Assembly: GCA_902812875.1 (NCBI GenBank)
Contig: CADDZV010000006.1
Span: 1-64,000, forward strand
Source of the DNA: Clostridiales bacterium
GTDB taxonomy: Bacteria > Bacillota > Sulfobacillia > CADDZV01
Direction of reading: 5' to 3'
DNA: 64,000 nucleotides
Numbering within the stretch: the first letter of the stretch is position 1; the number at the start of each line of letters is the position of its first letter. The notes under the pieces were generated by a model. The model saw nothing but the letters and a program-made list of their open reading frames with translations, made no database searches and was not told where the DNA came from. Both the position numbers and the translations under genes were made by a program. Shown here piece by piece: positions 33,906-42,859 of this stretch.

Positions 33906-35774
33906 TTGCCGGAGGAGACAGTAAAGACATACAAATTGGACCGGGAGATCAACTCCGTCCTCGCGACTGACTGCGGCAGCACCACCACCAAGGCTATTCT
34001 CATCGAAAAGGTTAACGGCGAATACCGCCTGGTGGTGCGGGGCGAAGCCCCCACCACGGTGGAGGCCCCGTTCGAGGACGTCACCATGGGTGCTCGCAAT
34101 GCTATCCGCGAGGTGGAGGAACTCACTGGCCGGCGGCTTCTGGACGAGAACGGTGTGATTACACCGCGCCAGCCGGATGGCAGCGGCGTGGACATCTACC
34201 TGTCGACCAGTTCTGCTGGCGGCGGGCTGCAGATGATGGTGGCGGGCGTGATCAAGATCATGACCGCCGAATCGGCCGAGCGGGCCGCCCTCGGCGCCGG
34301 TGCCATCGTCATGGACACCATCTCCATCGACGACGGCCGGAAGCCATTCGAAAAGATCCAGCGCATCCGCCATTTGCGGCCGGACATGATCCTTTTGTCC
34401 GGTGGTATCGACGGCGGTACCATCACGCACGTGGTGCAGATCGCCGAACTAATCGCGGCGGCCGAGCCCAAGCCCCGTCTTGGTATTGGGTTCAAGCTGC
34501 CTATCATCTATGCGGGCAACGCCGACGCCCGCAGCCACATGGAAAAGATCCTCGGTGAGAAGACCGACCTGCGGGTGGTGGACAACATCCGGCCGGTGCT
34601 GGAGAAGGAGAACCTCGGGCCAGCCCGGGAGGAGATCCACCGCCTGTTCATGGAGCACGTTATGGCTCAGGCGCCCGGTTACAACAAACTCATGAAGTGG
34701 ACGCCGGTGCCCATCATGCCGACGCCCGGTGCGGTAGGTCTTCTAATGCAGCAGGCCGCCCGCACCTTCGACCTCAGCCTGGTGGGGGTGGACATCGGCG
34801 GGGCGACCACCGACGTGTTCTCGGTTTTCGGCGCCAACCACGAATTCTTCAACCGCACCGTGTCAGCCAACCTTGGCATGTCCTACAGCATCTGCAACGT
34901 GCTCCTGGAGGCCGGGGTGGCGAACATCAGGCGGTGGATACCGTTCGACATCGACGAGGCGGATCTGCGGAACCGCATCCGGAACAAGATGATCCGTCCC
35001 ACCACCATCCCCCAGACCATGGAGGAATTGATCATCGAGCAGGCTTTGGCCCGCGAGGCCCTGCGGCTTGCGTTCGAGCACCACAAGAGCCTGGCGGTGG
35101 GGCTGCGCGGGGTGCAGCGCACGATCGACGTGTCCCGTACGTTTGCGGACCAGCAGGTGTCGGCGGGTACCCTCGTCGATCTGATGGAGCTCGGGATGCT
35201 GGTGGGCTCTGGCGGTGTGCTTTCGCACGCTCCCCGGCGGGTGCAGTCCGCCCTCATGATGCTTGATGCCTTTGTGCCGGAAGGGTTCACGCGGCTTACG
35301 GTGGACAGCATCTTCATGATGCCCCAGCTCGGCGTGCTGTCCACGGTGCACCCGGAAGCGGCCACCCAGGTGTTCGACCGCGACTGCCTCATCCGCCTGG
35401 GCGAGGCCCTGGCACCGGTGGGACCGGGCCGCGATGGCCAGGACGCCGTCACGGTGACGATGACCCCCTCGCAAGGAAAGCCGGTGACGGTGACTGTCCC
35501 GTTCGGTTCCATGGCTCTTCTGCCGTTGCCGGAGGGTACCACGGCTGAGGTCGAGGCCAAGCCGCACCAGGGCCTTGACGTCGGCGGCGGACGCGGCCGC
35601 ACTGTGAAACGCACCATCGAAGGCGGTGTGGTGGGCTTTATCATCGACGCCCGCGGCCGGCAGCCGTTTGTGCTTCCGGATGATACCAAAGAGCGGAACC
35701 GCAAGCTGATCGAGTGGTTGCGGGCCCTGGACGTATACCCGGCGGAATATCTCGACCAGCTGGCCAAGGCTTAG
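33906..35774 (+). CDS. MutL/GlmL-type ASKHA ATPase, copy 2
   Basis: The 622-residue paralogue of the first ATPase keeps both nucleotide loops (DCGSTTTKA at 22-30; VDIGGATTD at about 295-303), the SVSANLGMSYSI-like region and GSGGVLSHAPRR. It lacks the basic amphipathic tail of copy 1 and ends in QLAKA. The start is TTG, 10 bases after GGAGG. Two intact but different copies in one operon suggest a heteromeric ATPase. Function as a mutase reactivase is not supported by context. Confidence 0.8.
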   Translation: MPEETVKTYKLDREINSVLATDCGSTTTKAILIEKVNGEYRLVVRGEAPTTVEAPFEDVTMGARNAIREVEELTGRRLLDENGVITPRQPDGSGVDIYLSTSSAGGGLQMMVAGVIKIMTAESAERAALGAGAIVMDTISIDDGRKPFEKIQRIRHLRPDMILLSGGIDGGTITHVVQIAELIAAAEPKPRLGIGFKLPIIYAGNADARSHMEKILGEKTDLRVVDNIRPVLEKENLGPAREEIHRLFMEHVMAQAPGYNKLMKWTPVPIMPTPGAVGLLMQQAARTFDLSLVGVDIGGATTDVFSVFGANHEFFNRTVSANLGMSYSICNVLLEAGVANIRRWIPFDIDEADLRNRIRNKMIRPTTIPQTMEELIIEQALAREALRLAFEHHKSLAVGLRGVQRTIDVSRTFADQQVSAGTLVDLMELGMLVGSGGVLSHAPRRVQSALMMLDAFVPEGFTRLTVDSIFMMPQLGVLSTVHPEAATQVFDRDCLIRLGEALAPVGPGRDGQDAVTVTMTPSQGKPVTVTVPFGSMALLPLPEGTTAEVEAKPHQGLDVGGGRGRTVKRTIEGGVVGFIIDARGRQPFVLPDDTKERNRKLIEWLRALDVYPAEYLDQLAKA

Positions 35775-35790
35775 GAGGCGACAGGTTCAG

Positions 35791-36915
35791 GTGGCCAACG
35801 CATATACCCCCGGTTTGAAGGTTACAGAACAGGCAACGGTCCGCAAGACTCGCCGCCTGCCGATTTTGGGCGAGGTGCTGGTGCAGCCGGGTCAGGAGGT
35901 CCGGCCGGACGACGTGGTGGCCCGGGCCAGTCTTCCCGGCAATCCCCAAACCGTCAACTTGGCGGCCCTGCTCGGGGTGGGCGAGCCGCAGGACGTCGTG
36001 CATTATCTACTCAAAAAGCCTGGCGACCCGGTCAAAAAGGGCGAGGTCATCGCCCGTACGTCGGGTCTTTTTGGACTGTTTAAAAAAGAGGTGACGTCTC
36101 CCATTGACGGCACCATCGAGATGGTGAGTACCGTGACCGGCCAGGCCGTGCTGCGGGAGCCCCCGATCCCGGTGGAGGTTACGGCCTACATCAAAGGTAA
36201 GGTGGTCGACGTCATCCCGCGCGAGGGTGCGATCATCGAGACGACCGGGGCCTTCATCCAGGGCATCTTCGGCGTCGGTGGCGAGCGCCGCGGCATCATC
36301 GATGTGGCGGTCTCGTCCCCAGACGACATCCTCGATGCCCCGGCCATCGGGCCGCAGCACAAGGGTAAGGTGGTCGTCGGCGGATCCCTCATGACCGGTG
36401 CCGCGATCAAGAAGGCGGCCCAGGTGGGTGCGAGTGCTCTCGTGGCGGGCGGGATCATCGACACCGACTTGGTGGAATTCCTCGGTCACGATATCGGCGT
36501 GGCAATTACCGGCCACGAGGACGTCCCGCTTACCCTGATGATTACCGAGGGCTTCGGGCGTATCCGCATGGCCCAACGGACGTTCGACCTGTTCCGGCAG
36601 CTGGCCGGCGAGGAATGCTCGATCAACGGTGCGACACAGATCCGGGCCGGTGTGATGCGGCCGGAGGTGATCGTGCCCGGGCACAAGCCGTCTGGGCTCG
36701 TGGCACAACAGAACCTGCAGGAGGGACTGGCTCCCGGGATGCCGGTGCGCATCATCCGTGAGCCGTATTTTGGGCTTCTGGCGGAAGTGGTCGACCTGCC
36801 GCCGGAGCTCCAGGTCATCGAGACGGAAGCCAAAGTGCGTATATTGCACGCTCGTCTGCAGGACGGCCGGGTAGTGACCATCCCGCGCGCCAACGTGGAG
36901 ATTATCGAAAGCTGA
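35791..36915 (+). CDS. Barrel-sandwich (lipoyl-like) and KOW-like protein, copy 2
   Basis: The 374-residue paralogue of the copy 1 partner has two hairpin motifs (VLVQPGQEV and LLKKPGDPV) instead of three; it is shorter by exactly one 78-residue module. The [10 protein letters not shown]...EGFG block and the C-terminal KOW-like end ([16 protein letters not shown]) are retained. No modification Lys is seen. GTG start behind TAGGAGGCG; it follows the second ATPase by 16 bases. Confidence 0.7.
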   Translation: MANAYTPGLKVTEQATVRKTRRLPILGEVLVQPGQEVRPDDVVARASLPGNPQTVNLAALLGVGEPQDVVHYLLKKPGDPVKKGEVIARTSGLFGLFKKEVTSPIDGTIEMVSTVTGQAVLREPPIPVEVTAYIKGKVVDVIPREGAIIETTGAFIQGIFGVGGERRGIIDVAVSSPDDILDAPAIGPQHKGKVVVGGSLMTGAAIKKAAQVGASALVAGGIIDTDLVEFLGHDIGVAITGHEDVPLTLMITEGFGRIRMAQRTFDLFRQLAGEECSINGATQIRAGVMRPEVIVPGHKPSGLVAQQNLQEGLAPGMPVRIIREPYFGLLAEVVDLPPELQVIETEAKVRILHARLQDGRVVTIPRANVEIIES

Positions 36916-36929
36916 TTGGGGGGGCAGAC

Positions 36930-38087
36930 ATGCTGGCGATTGTGAACGGTCGGGTGTTCCCCGTGACCAGCGCGCCCATCGAGGACGGGGTCGTGCTCGT
37001 GGACCGGGGCAAGATCCTGGCGGTGGGCCGGGACGTGAGCATTCCCGCCGGTGCCCAGGTGATTGATGCCGCTGGCAAGTATGTGCTGCCGGGATTTGTT
37101 GATGCCCACACCCACCTGGGGGTGCACGAGGAAGGGGTCGGCTGGGAAGGCAGCGACGGCAACGAAGCCACCGATCCGGTGACCCCGCACCTGCGTGCCA
37201 TCGACGGATTCAACCCTGCCGATCAGGGTCTGCGGGACGCGGTCGCAGGCGGCATCACCACCGTGTGGGTGACACCGGGCAGCGCCAACGTGATCGGTGG
37301 GCTCGGGTTCACGGTGAAAACCGCTGGCACCACGGCCGACGCCATGGTGGTCAAAAACCCCTCCGGTCTGAAGGCGGCCTTTGGCGAAAACCCCAAGCGG
37401 GTCTACACGGAGCGGAAGACCGTGCCTACGACGCGCATGGGCGTGGCCGGGGTGTTGCGTGAGGCACTGCTCAAGGCCCAGACCTACATGGCAAAGCAGG
37501 CCCGGTACAAGGACGACCCCGACAAGGCCCCGGACCGCGACCTCAAGATGGAGGCGATCGCGTTGGTGCTCCGCGGCGAGTTGCCGCTCCGCACCCATGC
37601 CCACCGGGCCGATGACATCCTCACGGCCCTGCGGATCGCCAAGGAATTTGGAATCAAAATCACCATCGAACACGGTACGGAAGGACATCTCATCGCTGGC
37701 ATCCTGGCGGCCGAGCATGTGCCTGTAAACGTGGGGCCCTCGTTCTCCACGCGGCGCAAGGTGGAGCTGCGGGAGCGCTCGTTCAAGACGCCTGCCGTGC
37801 TCGCAAAGGCGGGCGTCAAGGTGAGCCTTATTACCGACCACCCAGTCATGCCGATCCAGCTGTTGCCGCTGGCGGCGGGCGTGGCGGTGCGTGAGGGCCT
37901 CAGCGAGGAAGAAGCCCTGCGGGCCATTACCATCAACCCGGCCGCAGTGTGCGGGGTCGAAGATCGCGTCGGTTCGCTCGAACCGGGCAAGGACGCGGAC
38001 GTAGTAATCTGGGACGGGCACCCGTTCGACACCAGGTCGCGGGTGCTGTACACCATCATTAATGGCGAGATCGCGTATCAAGCCTGA
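36930..38087 (+). CDS. Amidohydrolase (imidazolonepropionase/dihydroorotase-like)
   Basis: The 385-residue metal hydrolase has the complete ligand set: DAHTHLG (HxH), [15 protein letters not shown] and the catalytic Asp in ITDHPVMP. It ends with the family's [14 protein letters not shown] segment. Cyclic amide or imide hydrolysis is expected, but the substrate is unknown. It begins 14 bases after the second barrel-sandwich gene, so it is co-transcribed with the ATPase system. Whether this is functional or accidental cannot be told here. Confidence 0.85.
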   Translation: MLAIVNGRVFPVTSAPIEDGVVLVDRGKILAVGRDVSIPAGAQVIDAAGKYVLPGFVDAHTHLGVHEEGVGWEGSDGNEATDPVTPHLRAIDGFNPADQGLRDAVAGGITTVWVTPGSANVIGGLGFTVKTAGTTADAMVVKNPSGLKAAFGENPKRVYTERKTVPTTRMGVAGVLREALLKAQTYMAKQARYKDDPDKAPDRDLKMEAIALVLRGELPLRTHAHRADDILTALRIAKEFGIKITIEHGTEGHLIAGILAAEHVPVNVGPSFSTRRKVELRERSFKTPAVLAKAGVKVSLITDHPVMPIQLLPLAAGVAVREGLSEEEALRAITINPAAVCGVEDRVGSLEPGKDADVVIWDGHPFDTRSRVLYTIINGEIAYQA

Positions 38088-38100
38088 CGGGGGCGAGGAC

Positions 38101-39072
38101 GTGGCGGGGCGTGAGACTGACCGGCAGACGGTGATGCAGCTTTTGAATGACCGCCTCGTCCTCGAGCGCGTCAAGCTGGACGCTCTTTTTCCTGTCGCCC
38201 TGGGGGTCCGCCCGGCGGCCGTACTGATGATCCCGGCCGACCTGCCGGACGGACAAGACCTTGGGCGGCTGGTGGACCAGCGCTTTTCGCAGCGGTATTA
38301 CGTGGGCACCGACCCGGCGGTCCCCTGGCCGGCGAGCCTTGGGCGGCGGCTGCGGGATGCCGGGTTGCGTGCCATCACGAGCCCGGTGGCGTTCAAGATG
38401 CGTATCCTGTCTGAGGTTTTCCAGGACGAGCTGTCCGGGTTCGACTCCTACCTTGCGTTGTTCCGCTGGGCACGGCGACTCGGGCTTGACACGTACGAGA
38501 TGGACGTGCGGCCGACAATCCGGGAACTCTACTTTTACCAGGATCCGGCCGTGCTTCCCCGGCTGCAAGCCCTTGCCAGCCGCCGACGGGAGATCCGGCG
38601 CCACCACGGGGTGATCCGGCAGAACGGGGTGAACACCTTCACCCCATTTCCGGAGGATTTTATGCAGGATTTCGTAAGCATGGCGGGTACGGTACTGGGT
38701 TACCCGCGCTGCTGTGTGGAAGCCGCGGCCAGCGAGCGAGCATCCAACGTGGCCCCGCTTGAGATCCGTTCGGCCCGCCAGATTGCCGCTCTGCGGGCAG
38801 CCGGCCAAGAACCCGACCCCTACGCCTTTTTCGTGGCAGGCTTTGTGCCGTGCCATCCGCGGTGCGAAGCCGCCGCAGCGGTGGGGCACCAGCTGGAAGC
38901 GTCGCTGGCTGGCCTCGATCCCCGGCTGGGGGACCTTTACACCAGAGGGCTAGCCAAAAACCTCGAACAGGTGTCGCGTTTTCCCGAGCTCATCCGCGAG
39001 CAGGAAGAAAGAATGCGCGAGCGGCTGGAGGCGGGGCTCGCCCAGATCGCGGGCGATGACCAGGCGGGGTGA
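38101..39072 (+). CDS. DUF483-like protein with paired Cys motifs
   Basis: The 323-residue protein has no clear catalytic domain. Its C-terminal half has LGYPRCCVEAA and, about 50 residues on, FVPCHPRCEAA, a pattern I associate with the uncharacterised DUF483 family. The four Cys could bind a metal or an iron-sulfur cluster. The last 40 residues are a charged helix. GTG is chosen as start (GCGAGG just upstream); an ATG 39 bases earlier overlaps the amidohydrolase end. It lies 13 bases after that gene and 6 before the glycosylase. Confidence 0.6.
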   Translation: MAGRETDRQTVMQLLNDRLVLERVKLDALFPVALGVRPAAVLMIPADLPDGQDLGRLVDQRFSQRYYVGTDPAVPWPASLGRRLRDAGLRAITSPVAFKMRILSEVFQDELSGFDSYLALFRWARRLGLDTYEMDVRPTIRELYFYQDPAVLPRLQALASRRREIRRHHGVIRQNGVNTFTPFPEDFMQDFVSMAGTVLGYPRCCVEAAASERASNVAPLEIRSARQIAALRAAGQEPDPYAFFVAGFVPCHPRCEAAAAVGHQLEASLAGLDPRLGDLYTRGLAKNLEQVSRFPELIREQEERMRERLEAGLAQIAGDDQAG

Positions 39073-39078
39073 GGGGAT

Positions 39079-39930
39079 TTGCACGACAACGCACCCGCAG
39101 ATGTGCACGAGCAAACCTTTCCCTTTTTCGAAGAGAGTAGCCCACAAACGGAGCCTTCTCTCACCTCCGATGCCGCTGCCGGCGGCCCGGCGGTGGTGCA
39201 GCTGGAGCTTTTCGGCATGACCACGGGCCCCATTGCTGACACCGCCTCTCCCAAACCCGCCTGGGCCGATTTTATACGTGAGCCACCAGGCAAAAAGTCA
39301 CCGTCCACGGTGCCGTCGCCGGCCGGGAGGCCCGCTGCCCGTTTTGCGGCGGTGGGTTCACTGGACGAGCTGCGTGTGCTGGCGCAAAACTGCCGGGCGT
39401 GTCCCCTGCGGGACGGCTGCCGCGGTGTGGTGTTTGGCGAGGGCGGTCCGGCCGCCAAGCTCATGCTGATCGGGGAGGGGCCCGGGGCCGTCGAAGACGA
39501 GCTCGGGCGGCCATTTGTGGGCCCGGCCGGCCAGCTTTTGAACCGCATTCTCTCGGCAGCTGGTTTTGAGAGAGAAGAGGTCTACATCACGAACGTGGTC
39601 ATGTGCCGCCCACCCGACAACCGGGTGCCGGCCCCCGCCGAGGTGGAGGCGTGTTTTCCTTTCTTGGCCCGCAAAATCGAACTCATACACCCGGAAGTGA
39701 TCGTCAGCCTGGGGGCGACCTCGCTGCAGGCCCTGCTGGGGACGAACGCCAGGATCACGCGGCTGCGGGGAAAATGGCTGGAGTACCGCGGGATCGCCTT
39801 AATGCCCACTTTCCACCCGGCTGCCCTGCTCCGCGATCCGGCGAAAAAGCGGCCGGTCTGGGAGGACTTCCAGGCCGTGGCCGCCAGGCTCGGACGTCGT
39901 CCCGCTTCTTTGTCGTCTACACCAGGCTAG
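39079..39930 (+). CDS. Family 4 uracil-DNA glycosylase with N-terminal extension
   Basis: The 283-residue enzyme removes uracil from DNA. The catalytic domain starts near residue 93. It has the family 4 iron-sulfur Cys pattern (CRAC, then MC...EAC around RPPDNRVP) and the uracil pocket motif GEGPGAVEDELGRPFVG, with MPTFHPA near the end. The first 90 residues are a disordered extension containing QLELF (residues 41-45), a strong match to the bacterial sliding-clamp binding motif. The start is TTG after GAGGGG. Thermophiles commonly carry this family. It converges with the next gene, overlapping 4 bases. Confidence 0.9.
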   Translation: MHDNAPADVHEQTFPFFEESSPQTEPSLTSDAAAGGPAVVQLELFGMTTGPIADTASPKPAWADFIREPPGKKSPSTVPSPAGRPAARFAAVGSLDELRVLAQNCRACPLRDGCRGVVFGEGGPAAKLMLIGEGPGAVEDELGRPFVGPAGQLLNRILSAAGFEREEVYITNVVMCRPPDNRVPAPAEVEACFPFLARKIELIHPEVIVSLGATSLQALLGTNARITRLRGKWLEYRGIALMPTFHPAALLRDPAKKRPVWEDFQAVAARLGRRPASLSSTPG

Positions 39931-40913
39931 TATCCTGCCTGCACATCCACCACGTTCAGGAGCGGCTCGCCCTGGATGTAACGCTGGAGATTGCGCAAGA
40001 AAAGATCCAGGTTTCGTTTCTGGCTGTGCGGAGTCGAGGCGGACATGTGCGGGCTGATGAGCACGTTTGGCAGCTCCCACAGCGGGTGATCGGCTGGCAG
40101 TGGTTCCTCCACGAAAACATCCAAGCCAGCGCCGGCGATGGTGTGCTGCCGGAGTGCTTCCACGAGATCGGCTTCCACCACCGTGCCGCCGCGCCCAATG
40201 TTGATGAAATAGGCCGTGGGTTTCATGAGCGCAAAACGCTCGCGGTGCAAAAAGCCTTGGGTGGCAGGCGTTAATGGCAAGGCCATGACCAGGAAGTCGG
40301 CCTCCCTGATCACCGGAGAGGGATCGTCGCCGCAATATACATAGTCGGCATCACCGTCTGGTCCCGGGGTGCCGCGGCGGCGGAACGCGAGCACGCGCAT
40401 GCCCAAAGCCCGCGCCTTGTGGGCCACTTCCCGGCCGATGCCACCGAAGCCCAGGATGCCCATCGTTTGCCCGGCCACTTCGTCGGCCGGCAGCCATTGC
40501 CACTGGTGGCGTTCCTGCTGCTGGTAAAGCGCGGGCAACCGGCGGGCGAAGGCCATGACCATGGCGATGACGTGTTCAGCGATCGGTGGTGCATGTACGC
40601 CGGCGCCATTGGTCAGGACCACTGGAAGCGTTCCGATCCCGGCCTCCAGCAGGTTTTCCACGCCCGCCATGCCGGTGTGGATCCAGCGCAGGTTGGGCAT
40701 CCTGGCCAAGAGGGAGACGTCGAGGCGGGGTACGGGCAAAAGATAGACCACCTCGGCGGCGCCGACTTCGGGCCGGGCGGTGTCTTCGGCCGTGCAAGCC
40801 GCAAGCTCGATCTGGCAGTCCGGACATACTTCTTTGATGGCCTGCAGCATGGGCTCCGGATGGGCGGGGACTTTTTCGCCCAAGATTGCAATGCGAGGGG
40901 CATGCGTGGTCAT
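39927..40913 (-). CDS. D-2-hydroxyacid dehydrogenase family protein
   Basis: The 328-residue NAD(P) enzyme has the Rossmann motif GFGGIGREV and the catalytic trio Arg (NIGRGG), Glu (FVEEPLP) and His (ISPHMSA). This matches the 2-hydroxyacid dehydrogenase/phosphoglycerate dehydrogenase-like superfamily; GhrA- or SerA-like activity cannot be separated by reading. Start is uncertain between two ATGs six bases apart. It is a lone minus-strand gene between plus-strand operons. Confidence 0.85.
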   Translation of the reverse strand: MTTHAPRIAILGEKVPAHPEPMLQAIKEVCPDCQIELAACTAEDTARPEVGAAEVVYLLPVPRLDVSLLARMPNLRWIHTGMAGVENLLEAGIGTLPVVLTNGAGVHAPPIAEHVIAMVMAFARRLPALYQQQERHQWQWLPADEVAGQTMGILGFGGIGREVAHKARALGMRVLAFRRRGTPGPDGDADYVYCGDDPSPVIREADFLVMALPLTPATQGFLHRERFALMKPTAYFINIGRGGTVVEADLVEALRQHTIAGAGLDVFVEEPLPADHPLWELPNVLISPHMSASTPHSQKRNLDLFLRNLQRYIQGEPLLNVVDVQAGY

Positions 40914-41078
40914 GCACATCACCTGTCCAGCAGAACGGTCCCAAAGCCGTTGTTGTAGTATTTGTTTGTATACACTGAGTTTCCACAGCCTGCGGCCGCG
41001 TTCCTGCCGGCGGGAGGCGAAGGAACGCACACAAACAGAAAGAATAGTAAGTAGGCAGCCATGAAGGGAAGGTTCCGG

Positions 41079-41585
41079 TTGAGCGTCCTATGTACGGTTA
41101 CCACCGACAGTGCCCAAAAGACTTTTGCATTTGGCCAAGCCCTGGCGGCTTTTCTCCGGCCGGGCGGGATTGTGGCCCTCACCGGGCCGCTTGGGGCCGG
41201 AAAGACCACCCTGGCCCAGGGAATCCTGAGCGGGCTCGGTCTTGAGCGACCGGCCGCGAGCCCCACATTCACGATCATCAACCGCTACCGTCTCCCGCAC
41301 GGCGTTTGTTATCACATCGACGCCTACCGTTTGGACGGCATAGGAGCGTTCTTCGACATCGGCGGCGACGAAGCCGTGAGCGGCCAGGCACCGGCAGTGG
41401 TGGAATGGGCAGACCGCATCCGTGATGCCTTGCCCGCGGATGCCCTGTGGATTGACATCCAGTATGTTCCCGGGCGGCCGGAGGCCCGGCAACTCGTGGC
41501 GAGCGGGCCGGCCGAGCGTTGGGGACGGATCGGGGAATTGGTCTTGGCGGCGGCCGGTCCCTGTCAGGCGGTGGCACCATGCTAG
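41079..41585 (+). CDS. tsaE: tRNA t6A biosynthesis ATPase TsaE
   Basis: The protein of about 168 residues has the P-loop GPLGAGKTTLAQG, SPTFTIINRY and HIDAYRLD motifs of TsaE, the ATPase that cycles the TsaB-TsaD complex in t6A37 formation on tRNAs reading ANN codons. A TTG start has AAGGGAAGG 6 bases upstream and is preferred; an ATG 18 bases earlier is an alternative. The stop overlaps the tsaB ATG. Confidence 0.93.
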   Translation: MSVLCTVTTDSAQKTFAFGQALAAFLRPGGIVALTGPLGAGKTTLAQGILSGLGLERPAASPTFTIINRYRLPHGVCYHIDAYRLDGIGAFFDIGGDEAVSGQAPAVVEWADRIRDALPADALWIDIQYVPGRPEARQLVASGPAERWGRIGELVLAAAGPCQAVAPC

Positions 41586-42340
41586 TGCTCGGGCTGGAAG
41601 GCGGGGCCGGCATGGTGGGAGTGGCTTTGGCCCAGGATGGCAGCCTCCTGGCGGAGGTCAACCTGCGGCAGCCGCAGTCGCAAAGCGAGCTTGTCATCCC
41701 GCTCGTCGACGAAGTGCTCAAGCTCGCCGGGGTGCGGGGTGAAGACCTGGACGCCCTGGCGGTTGACATCGGACCGGGGACTTACACCGGCATCCGGGTG
41801 GGAATTGCCACGGCCCAGGGGCTGGCGGCCGCCTGGCAAAAACCCGTGGCGGGTGTGCAAAGCCTCGCGGTGCTGGCGGCCCAGGCCTGTCCCGGCGGGG
41901 GCCGGGCCTGTGTACTTTTACCGGCCCGCAACCGCACCGTTACGGCGGCACTGGTGACGGTGACGGCATGGCCGCAAGTGGCGGCAGCGTGTGTGTGGGG
42001 ACCGGCCATGCTGGCCATAGACGATTTTCTGCCCGTGCTGGCCAGTTTTGCCGGTGAGCCGCCTCTTTTAGTCACCGGTCCGGGTGTGGACCAGCACCGG
42101 GAGCTTTTGATGCCGCGGCAAGACGGTCGATCCGGGGCTTTTCCCGGGTGGGTGATAGCCGCGGACCGGCTGCCGCGGGCGGGCATGGTGGCTATTCTGG
42201 GCGAGGCGTCGATGCGCCGCGGTGAAGGCGGCGAGCCCTGGCAGGTGCAGCCGGTATACGCCAAAGAATACGCGCCGCCTCATCGCAACAACGTCCCGGA
42301 AAGCCCGTCCGGGCATGAACGTGCGAAGAAGGTGCCCTGA
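41579..42340 (+). CDS. tsaB: tRNA t6A biosynthesis protein TsaB
   Basis: The 253-residue ASKHA-fold scaffold of the t6A synthase has the family N-terminus (MLVLGLEGG) and DIGPGTYTGIRVG. TsaB dimerises with TsaD and lacks catalysis. The ATG overlaps the tsaE stop by 7 bases. The N-terminal motif varies from the usual DTS/DTA, with Glu in the Asp position. Confidence 0.92.
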   Translation: MLVLGLEGGAGMVGVALAQDGSLLAEVNLRQPQSQSELVIPLVDEVLKLAGVRGEDLDALAVDIGPGTYTGIRVGIATAQGLAAAWQKPVAGVQSLAVLAAQACPGGGRACVLLPARNRTVTAALVTVTAWPQVAAACVWGPAMLAIDDFLPVLASFAGEPPLLVTGPGVDQHRELLMPRQDGRSGAFPGWVIAADRLPRAGMVAILGEASMRRGEGGEPWQVQPVYAKEYAPPHRNNVPESPSGHERAKKVP

Positions 42341-42859
42341 TTGAGTGCACAGCCCGAAAAGCCAAACCTCGAAGATCTGGCTTTGGTGCCCATGGGGACC
42401 GAGCATCTGGACGAAGTGATGGAAATCGAGCGCTTGTCTTTTCCCACCCCGTGGTCGCGCGGAGCCTACCAGCGGGAAATCCTGGATAACTCCTATGCCA
42501 GGTACATCGTGGCTCTGCTCGGGGGGCGGGTGGTCGGATATGCCGGCATGTGGGTACTGATGGACGAGGCCCATGTCACCAACATTGCCGTCCATCCGGA
42601 CTACCGGCACCTTGGCATCGGCGAACGCATCCTGCGGGAGCTCATCCGGCGGGCCTATGCAGCCGGAGCGGACAAGATGACGCTCGAAGTGCGGGTGTCA
42701 AACGTGGTGGCGCAAAACCTGTACAAAAAGCTTGGTTTTGCGTTCCGGGGCATCCGCCGCGGCTATTACACCGATACGCACGAAGACGCCATGATCATGT
42801 GGCGGAACGGCCTTGGCGAGGACAAAAACCTGGCCCAGGAGGGTCGGGCAGAGTCATGA
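42341..42859 (+). CDS. rimI: Ribosomal protein S18 alanine N-acetyltransferase (RimI)
   Basis: The 172-residue GNAT enzyme has the acetyl-CoA loop RHLGIGER, the NIAVHPDY strand and NLYKKLGF, as in RimI. It starts at TTG immediately after the tsaB stop; its end overlaps the tsaD ATG. The tsaE-tsaB-rimI-tsaD order is standard in Firmicutes. Confidence 0.9.
   Translation: MSAQPEKPNLEDLALVPMGTEHLDEVMEIERLSFPTPWSRGAYQREILDNSYARYIVALLGGRVVGYAGMWVLMDEAHVTNIAVHPDYRHLGIGERILRELIRRAYAAGADKMTLEVRVSNVVAQNLYKKLGFAFRGIRRGYYTDTHEDAMIMWRNGLGEDKNLAQEGRAES

Noticed and set aside
30211-35774. Annotation of the ATPases as glutamate mutase L reactivases
   Set aside because: No mutase subunit or B12-dependent enzyme is in the 64 kb, and the constant partner is a barrel-sandwich protein, not a mutase. 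The family name is kept only to mark homology.
32111-36915. Lipoylated or biotinylated carrier proteins
   Set aside because: The hairpins look lipoyl-like, but no DKA or MKM Lys motif sits at the hairpin turn, so modification is not supported.
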